DNA of 53,663 nt. It comes from UBA3775 sp964584255 (GTDB taxonomy: Bacteria; Bacillota; Clostridia; Lachnospirales; Lachnospiraceae). Every line of letters begins with the position of its first letter. Position 1 is the stretch's first letter. The notes below the pieces were generated by a model. It was not told the origin of the DNA, did no database searches, and saw only the letters and a program-made list of their open reading frames with translations. The DNA lies in NCBI GenBank assembly GCA_964584255.1, contig CAZOZM010000011.1, positions 1 to 53,663 on the forward strand. The letters run 5' to 3'. The translations under genes were made by a program, and so were the position numbers. Shown here piece by piece: positions 9,007 to 14,870 of this stretch.

Positions 9007-9423
9007 ATGGATAACTTAAATGGCAGTACGCAGGAAGATAAGGGATTCAGTTATAAATATTCCGCAAAGGAGCAGGAGGAACTGAAGAAAATAAGGGAAA
9101 AGTATCAGCCTCGCGAAGAAAGCAAAATGGATACTTTAAGAAGGCTTGATGAGACGGTTACAAAAAAGGCAACGATGATTTCAATCATTCTCGGTGTGGC
9201 AGGTGCCCTGATTCTGGGAATGGGAATGAGTCTCATGATGACTGATATCGGTGACGTTCTCGGACTGTCAGGTCTTATGGAAAGTGTAATCGGGATAACG
9301 GTAGGTTTAATCGGGTTAGTATGCGTATCTTTGGCTTATCCTGTTTATGGCAGGGTTTTAAAGAGTGAAAGAAAGAAGATAGCTCCACAGGTTTTGAAGC
9401 TTACGGAGGAACTTATGAAATAG
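9007..9423 (+). CDS. Small two-helix membrane protein, paralogue of the protein at 5838-6206
   Basis: This 138-residue protein has a highly charged N-terminal 50 residues (YSAKEQEELKKIREKYQP), then two hydrophobic segments and a basic C-terminal helix ending in LTEELMK. It shares GMGMSLMMTDIGD with its paralogue upstream of the two-component genes, but its N-terminus is about 15 residues longer. It is the last gene of the operon starting at 6375. The flanking duplicates suggest that the pair and the signalling genes work together. No function is known to me. Confidence 0.6.
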   Translation: MDNLNGSTQEDKGFSYKYSAKEQEELKKIREKYQPREESKMDTLRRLDETVTKKATMISIILGVAGALILGMGMSLMMTDIGDVLGLSGLMESVIGITVGLIGLVCVSLAYPVYGRVLKSERKKIAPQVLKLTEELMK

Positions 9424-9505
9424 TTTTTTTCGTGTTGTACGGGAAAAATAACTTTATATCGATTAAAAAAGCTTTTTTTACTTTCTAAAGTCCGGATAAC
9501 TTAAG

Positions 9506-9535
9506 CATCGGCTGTTTTCACCTGCATACGGGTCG
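9506..9535 (+). promoter_or_regulatory. Weak candidate LytTR-type repeat upstream of agrD
   Basis: TACGGGTCG (9527-9535) resembles the TTCAGGTCG boxes found before agrB and the LytTR operon. A partner 21 bases upstream (CATCGGCTG, 9506-9514) shares only the GG[CT][CT]G part. The match is partial. Confidence 0.25.
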
Positions 9536-9558
9536 TTTTGCTCTGAGGGTATTGAATA

Positions 9559-9650
9559 TGCCGGAAAAAAAGGCTAGAATAAAGCCATCAAAGGGAAGCC
9601 GGCAAATCCTTTGAATAACACAGGTATTAATATGAAACAGGTTTTAATAC
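9559..9650 (+). promoter_or_regulatory. Structured agrD leader with predicted H-type pseudoknot
   Basis: TGCCGG (9559-9564) pairs with CCGGCA (9599-9604). Inside this loop, GGCT/AGCC forms a small hairpin and TCAAAGG (9588-9594) pairs with CCTTTGA (9608-9614) beyond the first stem, giving a pseudoknot. A further hairpin GTATTAA/TTAATAC (9624-9650) follows. CCTTT at 9608 can alternatively pair with AAAGG of the agrD ribosome binding site (9664-9668). I could not match it to a riboswitch class I know. Confidence 0.5.
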
Positions 9651-9678
9651 TTAGTCTTATTTTAAAGGGAGGAAACAA

Positions 9679-9813
9679 ATGAATAAGTTAGCAAAAGTTA
9701 TAACGGATACTCTTTCGTCAGCAGCAGAGGAGGTACTTGTAAATTCAGCATGTATTTTACTCTGGGGAGAAGCAGATGTTCCTGAATGTCTCGTAATGAA
9801 TGAAGAAGAGTAA
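9679..9813 (+). CDS. agrD: AgrD-like cyclic (thio)lactone autoinducer peptide precursor
   Basis: A 44-codon gene with a strong ribosome binding site (GGGAGG at 9667-9672). The N-terminal part (KLAKVITDTLSSAAEEV) can form an amphipathic helix, as in AgrD leaders. Then comes NSACILLWGEADVPECL, which fits the clostridial AgrD pattern: a Cys-led core followed by a Pro- and acid-containing recognition tail. By family rules the ring would join Cys25 to the carboxyl of Trp29 (Cys-Ile-Leu-Leu-Trp), with a short tail ahead. AgrB at 11099 would process it and the kinase at 12546-13820 would sense it. A second Cys at 37 in the tail is unusual. It is separated from agrB by over 1.2 kb, which is not the usual arrangement. 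Confidence 0.8.
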   Translation: MNKLAKVITDTLSSAAEEVLVNSACILLWGEADVPECLVMNEEE

Positions 9814-9821
9814 GATTTTAC

Positions 9822-9920
9822 ATATCTGAGAGAGAAAGCATGCGAAAAATATCAGATATAATTAATTGCAAAACAGGTCAGCCTACACCATGTAGTGATC
9901 AGCTGTTTTACATCAATTAA
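9822..9920 (+). repeat. Two successive inverted repeats downstream of agrD
   Basis: ATATCTGA (9822-9829) pairs with TCAGATAT (9852-9859). Then TTAATTG...AAAACAG (9862-9876) pairs with CTGTTTT...CAATTAA (9903-9920), with an inner CTACA/TGTAG. They occupy the agrD 3' region and would fold in the transcript. Confidence 0.5.
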
Positions 9921-9922
9921 CA

Positions 9923-9966
9923 AAATCCCCTGTGTCGGCTGCATCAGGCAGCCGGGCAGGGGATTT
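9923..9966 (+). terminator. GC-rich hairpin ending the agrD transcript
   Basis: AAATCCCCTG (9923-9932) pairs with CAGGGGATTT (9957-9966), with an inner CGGCTGC/GCAGCCG. The T-run after the stem is poor (TTTGTCTGTATTT), so termination may be partial. Confidence 0.55.
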
Positions 9967-10323
9967 GTCTGTATTTAAGGAGGTATGGCGTAAGATTACG
10001 GTAAAACAGTATGTTGACGGACAGGAAAATGAATGGGGGGGGAGAACAAACGGCTGGAAATTATCGGAGCATAGAGGTGAGGTTTAAAAACTGATAAAAA
10101 ACCAACTTGTAACATCAGAAAAGCTACAATGTGCAAAATGAGCATTTTTTTTGACGTTTTTTGTCAAATCCGCTCATTGATTTAATTTCCGGCTTATATT
10201 ACAATCTGTCGTATTCTGCGTTTTTTTGCGTGATTATGTGAAGTTCGTTTCGTTGAAACAGGTATTTTATGTGATGATCGTGCAAAAAAATGTATTTAAA
10301 AACAAATCATACAGGTGAAGGTA
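9967..10323. other. Gene-poor stretch with a G8 tract and a two-level inverted repeat
   Basis: I see no convincing gene here. An AAGGAGGT is followed by ATGGCGTAA, a two-codon dead end. A run of eight G's lies at 10035-10042. An inverted repeat ATGAGC (10138-10143)/GCTCAT (10172-10177) encloses TTTGAC/GTCAAA (10150-10155 with 10163-10168). It may be operator or RNA structure for the gene at 10324. Confidence 0.4.
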
Positions 10324-10929
10324 ATGAAATACTCGGAGTACAGGCAATTGGTTGATTATTGTCTGAAAAATGATGATCGTGAAATCAATTACATAAATCA
10401 GGTGATGATACCTTTGATAAGGGAAGTGTATGGGGAAAACTGTTATGTTAAAATAGCGGAAGAAGACAGAAAGCGTCATTGCGGAAAAAAGAAGAATTCT
10501 TTTGTCTGCAGAAAACCTGACATCCTCATAGATTTCAAAGACGGAGTGAGAGAGGGCTCACTTGAGGAAAAGGTTGTTATCAAGGTGAAAAGTCCTACAG
10601 CTGCGGGAAGAAGAAAGCTGATGGCTGCCGTGAGATTTTTTCTCAGAAGAAAGGCAAAGGCAGTTATAGTAACTGACTGCATCACATGGGAAATTTTTAC
10701 GAAGGACAGACATCAGATTTTATGTGATTCTTTTTCTCTTGAAAAGAATTATGAGGCGGTAATGTTTAAGGGAAGTTCAAATATATTCAGTAAATCAATG
10801 ATCAAGTCCTATGTCAGAGAGTATCCGGCAAAGGTCGGCGAAAGAATTGAAAATACTGCGGTTAACTGGTGTGATGAATCTTCTGGTGTATACAATAAAA
10901 TACTTACCATGTTTGGTGGCCTGAAATAA
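10324..10929 (+). CDS. HsdR N-terminal-like protein with degenerate nuclease core
   Basis: The 201-residue protein resembles the N-terminal nuclease-like domain of type I restriction HsdR subunits: YINQVMIPLIREVYG, then PDILIDF, then VVIKVKSP, then KAVIVTDCITWEIF. In the PD-(D/E)xK fold the second acidic residue is normally in an ExK motif; here the corresponding position reads KVK, so the catalytic acid seems lost. No helicase, methylase or specificity subunit is nearby. The ATG at 10324 is preferred over GTG 10315 on ribosome binding site spacing. It lies between agrD and agrB in the same direction, so it may belong to the quorum-sensing locus. A stand-alone DNA-binding or regulatory role is possible; function is not known. 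Confidence 0.55.
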   Translation: MKYSEYRQLVDYCLKNDDREINYINQVMIPLIREVYGENCYVKIAEEDRKRHCGKKKNSFVCRKPDILIDFKDGVREGSLEEKVVIKVKSPTAAGRRKLMAAVRFFLRRKAKAVIVTDCITWEIFTKDRHQILCDSFSLEKNYEAVMFKGSSNIFSKSMIKSYVREYPAKVGERIENTAVNWCDESSGVYNKILTMFGGLK

Positions 10930-10941
10930 GCGGTTGGCTTG

Positions 10942-10972
10942 TTCAGGTCGCTTTTTTTATGTTTCAGGTCGC
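10942..10972 (+). promoter_or_regulatory. Perfect 21-bp-spaced direct repeat before agrB (LytTR site candidate)
   Basis: TTCAGGTCGC occurs at 10942-10951 and again at 10963-10972, start to start 21 bases, two helical turns. LytTR-domain regulators bind such spaced direct repeats. A related pair lies before the LytTR operon at 14684-14713. Confidence 0.6.
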
Positions 10973-10985
10973 ATTGAGCCGGGAC

Positions 10986-11014
10986 TATTGTTGATAAGCC
11001 GGGTTTCGTATAAA
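10986..11014 (+). promoter_or_regulatory. Weak promoter for agrB
   Basis: TATAAA at 11009-11014 with only a poor -35 (TATTGT, 17-base spacer). A weak -35 just downstream of the direct repeat fits an activator-dependent promoter. Confidence 0.4.
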
Positions 11015-11098
11015 ATATGTCATGTGAGAGATAAAGCCCGTTCCTGTCGGTGCGGGTAATGAATTAAAGAAAAGATTACGGAAAACGCAGGTGATGAA

Positions 11099-11689
11099 AT
11101 GCTTTGGGAAAAATTCAACGGAAAACTTATTGATGCGGTTATGCATGTTCTTGACAGGGAGAATACTCTTGAAAGCAATAAAAAGGCGGCAGTCAGATAT
11201 TCTCTGACTTACGTTTTTAATGAGTTCGGGAAGATGATCTTACTTGTGTTCTTTTTTCTGGCGGCAGGAAAACTGAAAGAATTTATTGTGGCAGCGGCTT
11301 CGCTTATCTGTTTGAGAATTTATATGGGAGGGTTTCACAGAAAAACAAATCTGGGATGTTTTCTCCAGTCTCTGGTAACGTTTTCGTGCATTGTCGGACT
11401 GGCAGGCATAGCGACGTTCGACAATGTGCTGGCATGTATGGTGGTTCTTATAGGAATTATTTCAATATGGACAAGCGCACCGGTTATTTCGGAAAAGAGG
11501 GGAAAGTATTCAGAAAGCTCTAAAAGAAAATTTAAAGCACAGGCACTTACCGTAATTCTTATTGAGATTATGATTGGAAGTGTCTTCCCGGCAATAAAAT
11601 CCATCATCATTATGACACTTTTGTTCCAGTCAGCGGAAACAATGGCCGCACATACATATACCGTCCGAAAAATCCGTCATGGTATCTGA
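11099..11689 (+). CDS. agrB: AgrB-like membrane peptidase for autoinducer maturation
   Basis: The 196-residue membrane protein has about five hydrophobic segments. It carries the AgrB active-site block LRIYMGGFHRKTNLGC: the His and the Cys seven residues later are the catalytic pair that cleaves AgrD and forms the thiolactone. Length matches the family. The natural substrate in this window is the AgrD-like peptide at 9679-9813. The gene ends 58 bases from the end of the convergent LytTR operon. The direct repeat and weak promoter upstream suggest control by one of the LytTR regulators. Identification as AgrB family is firm; pairing with that AgrD is by context. Confidence 0.88.
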   Translation: MLWEKFNGKLIDAVMHVLDRENTLESNKKAAVRYSLTYVFNEFGKMILLVFFFLAAGKLKEFIVAAASLICLRIYMGGFHRKTNLGCFLQSLVTFSCIVGLAGIATFDNVLACMVVLIGIISIWTSAPVISEKRGKYSESSKRKFKAQALTVILIEIMIGSVFPAIKSIIIMTLLFQSAETMAAHTYTVRKIRHGI

Positions 11690-11747
11690 CGGACATTCCC
11701 GGACGGTATTGAGAGGTTTTGTGTAGAAAGGATACACCCGGAAAAGG

Positions 11748-12479
11748 CTATCTGGAAGAACGGCTTTGAAGCAGCTTCATGCCGGAAGTACTCACCGGGA
11801 TTTCAAGATCGTTGATATGGAGAATCCGGTCCTTTTCGTCATAAGACGTGACGTGCAGTAAGTTTATTATGTATTTTTTGTGGCATCTCACAAAGCTCTT
11901 TGAGAGAATTGCACTTATACTGTCCAGGGAATACTCACGGGTTTTTATGATGCAGTCTTTAAGGTGAATGTGAAGGACATGCGACTGTGCCGTAATCATT
12001 ATGATTTCGTCAGGATTAATATGGTGAGTGATTCTCTGATAATCCTTTATAAGCAGGGAGTTATTCAGATATCCGGTTATTCTCATCTGCTCAATCTGGT
12101 CGATAAGATCGGATATGGTATAGGGCTTTGGGATGTAGTTATAGCAGTGGAAGTTTGACAGAGCATAAACTGCATCATCCTGGATAACCGTGAGAAAGAT
12201 TACCGGAGTCTGGAAGTATTTGTTCTTTGAACGAAGTGCGCCGGCAAATACATATCCGTCACGGTTTTTCTCATCAGCCGAAAGCTGAATATCCAGCAGA
12301 AAGAGAGAAAATGCGGAATGACTGGGAGTTAAGGAAAGTTCCAGTTCTTTAAGTGCATCTTCTAAATTTGTTTTATATATGATTTCCCAGTGAGGATAGC
12401 GTTCTTTTAAACCGTTAAGAATGGCTTCTGCCTGAACGGTATCATCCTCAAGAATTAATATTTTTTCGTTTGACAGCAT
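11748..12479 (-). CDS. LytTR-type response regulator (AgrA-like), second copy
   Basis: A receiver domain (about 1-125) has EDD near the N-terminus, the phosphoacceptor in FLLDIQL and Lys in IPKPY. It is followed by a LytTR DNA-binding domain (about 140-243) containing SFVRCHKKYIINL. It is close to the product of 13881-14591; both contain ALSNFHCYNYI and RITHHINPDEI, so they arose by duplication. It is the last gene of the minus-strand operon regulator-kinase-regulator. The start has GAGGAG eight bases upstream. It should act with the GHKL kinase; whether the copies differ in targets cannot be told. A GTGCTTTT/AAAAGCAC hairpin (12508-12529) lies between this gene and the kinase. Confidence 0.87.
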   Translation of the reverse strand: MLSNEKILILEDDTVQAEAILNGLKERYPHWEIIYKTNLEDALKELELSLTPSHSAFSLFLLDIQLSADEKNRDGYVFAGALRSKNKYFQTPVIFLTVIQDDAVYALSNFHCYNYIPKPYTISDLIDQIEQMRITGYLNNSLLIKDYQRITHHINPDEIIMITAQSHVLHIHLKDCIIKTREYSLDSISAILSKSFVRCHKKYIINLLHVTSYDEKDRILHINDLEIPVSTSGMKLLQSRSSR

Positions 12480-12545
12480 GTGACTGCTCCTCTGTTTTAG
12501 GTTTTTAGTGCTTTTGATATGAAAAGCACGCAGACAGTTTTATAG

Positions 12546-13820
12546 TTACTGAATTTCAAAATAAAAGACCATATAATAATTACTTCCTTCGCAAATGCAT
12601 TGAGCACAGACGACACCGGTATCGGATGCAAGACTTGAGAGCAGATAATGTAATCCGAGACCGTGAGGAATATTATCATCTTTTGAATATTCTTTAGTAG
12701 TATAGCCCTTGGTGAAAAAATCCTGAATCTGTTTATTGGTTACCTGACATGGAACCGGATTACGAACCTCAAAATGCAGGCGTTCGCCGAGCATTTCTAT
12801 TTTGACATAGATGACATCGCCTTTGGAACACGCTTCAATTGCGTTCTGAAGCAGTATGGAGGAAAAATCCGACAGCTCCATTTCGGTAATTCCACAGTGC
12901 AGATCCTCGGTGGTTATATCGAAACGAACGGTTATGCCAAGATCTCCCGCCTTGAGAGAAAGGCTGTAAAGTGAAGCCGCGAGCATTGGCATGTTGATTT
13001 TCAGTAAAGGATAGGCTCTCATTACTTTTACGTCATTGAGAGTGTATTGCATGACCGCATTAGAGAGTTCTTCATACGTTTTACATGTCTGAGTGAGAAA
13101 TTGAAGATTCTGAACACGGTTTGAGTACTCATGCTGAGTGCTGCGTATATCATCAATTAACGCCTTGTATATCGGCATGTCCTTTTTGTAATGCTCAAGT
13201 TCGATATTTTGGAGCTTGAGTTTATTGTCATAATTCAAAAGCCAGAGGTTGACTGATACAACCGAAAACAGGGTTATGACGATGATATATATGCTTTTCG
13301 TCAAGGAATGAGGATTAATCTTGAAGAAAAGTATGATACAAAGCATCAGGAGATACGAGTTGAAAAAAATGTACTTGTAGCTCCGGGCAGCCTTTGTTAT
13401 GTTGCCGTAGAGATTACGGATTCTCGGAATCTGAAGGATACAGACTGATACGAAAAGCGTAAGAAGATTTCCTATAAGGGCAGTGGCATCTTCCGACAGA
13501 CTGACGGGAATGAACAAGAAGAACAAAACACATATGAACTGTACAACGACTGCAAATAAGAACATACAGCTTACGGAGAGAAGTCCGTGAAAAGTTTCGT
13601 TTTTAAATGTAAAAAAACCGTAGACATAGTAAATTACCTGTCCTAAAAACCATGGAACAAGTGAGTATTCAGAGGGAATGCTGCCAATAAGCAGAAGATT
13701 AAACAGCAAAACCATTATGTCATTTTTGTTTATTGAAAGTTTTCCCTGTACAAATATTTTTATAATGTAGAAGAGGAACAAAGCCTCCAAGAGGCTGAGA
13801 ATATATGGATAAAGTGGCAT
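12546..13820 (-). CDS. AgrC-like GHKL sensor histidine kinase
   Basis: The 424-residue protein has about six transmembrane segments in the first 200 residues, a linker, a dimerisation helix with the likely phosphorylated His in RSTQHEYSNRVQNL, and a C-terminal GHKL ATPase domain. That domain shows LLQNAIEAC (N box) and HGLGLHYLLSSL (G2 box). This matches AgrC-type peptide sensors. It lies between two LytTR regulators on one transcript and should sense the processed AgrD peptide. The start at 13820 has AAGGAG six bases upstream; an earlier in-frame ATG lacks one. Confidence 0.87.
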   Translation of the reverse strand: MPLYPYILSLLEALFLFYIIKIFVQGKLSINKNDIMVLLFNLLLIGSIPSEYSLVPWFLGQVIYYVYGFFTFKNETFHGLLSVSCMFLFAVVVQFICVLFFLFIPVSLSEDATALIGNLLTLFVSVCILQIPRIRNLYGNITKAARSYKYIFFNSYLLMLCIILFFKINPHSLTKSIYIIVITLFSVVSVNLWLLNYDNKLKLQNIELEHYKKDMPIYKALIDDIRSTQHEYSNRVQNLQFLTQTCKTYEELSNAVMQYTLNDVKVMRAYPLLKINMPMLAASLYSLSLKAGDLGITVRFDITTEDLHCGITEMELSDFSSILLQNAIEACSKGDVIYVKIEMLGERLHFEVRNPVPCQVTNKQIQDFFTKGYTTKEYSKDDNIPHGLGLHYLLSSLASDTGVVCAQCICEGSNYYMVFYFEIQ

Positions 13821-13880
13821 TTTAACTCCTTTTTTCCGCATTCATCAGCGGACATCATGCATGTGAAAGAGAACCCTCCG

Positions 13881-14591
13881 TTATTTAAGCGTATTTATGT
13901 ATGCAATGCTTACGGGAATGGTTTCCGTGTTTACCGAAAGAACTTTTCTTGTAACGTCAAGAGATTTAACGAAGTTGGAGTTGACTATGTATTTCTTATG
14001 ACAGCGCTTAAAACATGACGGAAGACTCGGCATGATGCTGTCAAGTGTGAATTCCCTTGTGTCAATGGTTCCTGAAAGAGTGAATACATGTAACACGTGA
14101 GAGGACGTACTGAGCATGTAAATCTCATCAGGGTTGATATGATGAGTGATGCGTCGTGAATCACGGATTACAAGATAGTCTTTCAGGTATCCGGTTATCT
14201 TCATTTGTTCTATCTGGTCAAGAAGATCCACCGGCGTATAGGGTTTGGAGATATAATTGTAGCAGTGAAAATTTGAAAGGGCATACAGCGCCTCATCAGA
14301 CACTGCCGTAAGAAACAGTATTGGTGTCTGAAAGTATTCGGCCTGTTTTCTTATCAGATTGGCAAGGACGAATCCACCGCGGTCTGACTTGTTTATGGAA
14401 AGCTGGACGTCAAGCAGAAAGAGTGAAAAAGGTTCACCCGAAAGGGATTTTCTGATTTCGGACTCGGCTTCCTCATACCCTGATACGCTTACAATTATCC
14501 AGTCCGGGTATGCGTTTCTCAGAGTTTCGTATATAACGATTCTCTGGATATTGTTGTCTTCTACAATTAGTATTCTCTCTGTGTTGCTCAT
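13881..14591 (-). CDS. LytTR-type response regulator (AgrA-like), first copy
   Basis: The 236-residue regulator has a receiver with VEDNN at the N-terminus, the phosphoacceptor in FLLDVQL and Lys in ISKPY. A C-terminal LytTR domain includes CFKRCHKKYIVN. It is the first gene of the three-gene LytTR/GHKL operon, with GGAGTT ahead of the start and a promoter at 14630-14658. The upstream direct repeat (14684-14713) suggests autoregulation. The sequence is clearly paralogous to 11748-12479. A role in quorum-sensing output is inferred from the agrB and agrD genes next door. Confidence 0.87.
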   Translation of the reverse strand: MSNTERILIVEDNNIQRIVIYETLRNAYPDWIIVSVSGYEEAESEIRKSLSGEPFSLFLLDVQLSINKSDRGGFVLANLIRKQAEYFQTPILFLTAVSDEALYALSNFHCYNYISKPYTPVDLLDQIEQMKITGYLKDYLVIRDSRRITHHINPDEIYMLSTSSHVLHVFTLSGTIDTREFTLDSIMPSLPSCFKRCHKKYIVNSNFVKSLDVTRKVLSVNTETIPVSIAYINTLK

Positions 14592-14629
14592 TAGTGAACT
14601 CCGATTATTCTCCGTTTACTTCATAATGC

Positions 14630-14658
14630 ATTATAAGGAAACAGATTAACAAAAACAA
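14630..14658 (-). promoter_or_regulatory. Promoter of the LytTR/GHKL operon
   Basis: Minus-strand TTGTTT, a 17-base spacer, TATAAT (-10 at 14630-14635). Confidence 0.6.
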
Positions 14659-14683
14659 CATAATAATTGACGGATTTTCTCAT

Positions 14684-14713
14684 TTCAGGTCGTTTTTTGC
14701 ACTTTTCGTGCTG
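14684..14713. promoter_or_regulatory. 21-bp-spaced repeat between LytTR operon and FGGY kinase
   Basis: TTCAGGTCG (14684-14692), identical in nine bases to the agrB repeat, and TTCGTGCTG (14705-14713, five of nine identical) start 21 bases apart, upstream of the LytTR operon promoter. The orientation relative to transcription is opposite to that at agrB. Confidence 0.5.
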
Positions 14714-14765
14714 TTTTCAAAAAAATACGGTGAAATTTGAGAAATAAGAAAATGTGAGGAAACTC

Positions 14766-14794
14766 TTGTAATTGTTTTTTTCAAAATGTAATAT
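14766..14794 (+). promoter_or_regulatory. Promoter for FGGY kinase-selD
   Basis: TTGTAA, a 17-base spacer and TAATAT, 76 bases before the kinase start. It shares the intergenic region with the LytTR operon promoter. Confidence 0.5.
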
Positions 14795-14870
14795 ATAAGC
14801 AGTTAATGGAAGTGGCGGTGCATTGAAGTTGTATGCCGCCGGCTGAAAATAATTGTGAAAAGGGGAAGGT

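Noticed and set aside
9559..9614. c-di-GMP, preQ1 or fluoride riboswitch as explanation for the agrD leader
   Set aside because: The conserved core sequences I know for these classes are not present; only the general pseudoknot shape is similar.
9977..10089. Short peptide gene after AAGGAGGT at 9979
   Set aside because: The ATG with the good spacing is followed at once by GCG TAA; the longer frame would need a TTG start without a site.
10267..10479. 70-codon reverse frame opposite the HsdR-like gene
   Set aside because: It is antisense to a better supported gene, with no ribosome binding site; the hydrophobic look comes from the AT-rich complement.
11673..11693. TCCGTC/GACGGA hairpin at the agrB stop codon as a terminator
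   Set aside because: It overlaps the coding end and has no T-run, so it is too weak to call.
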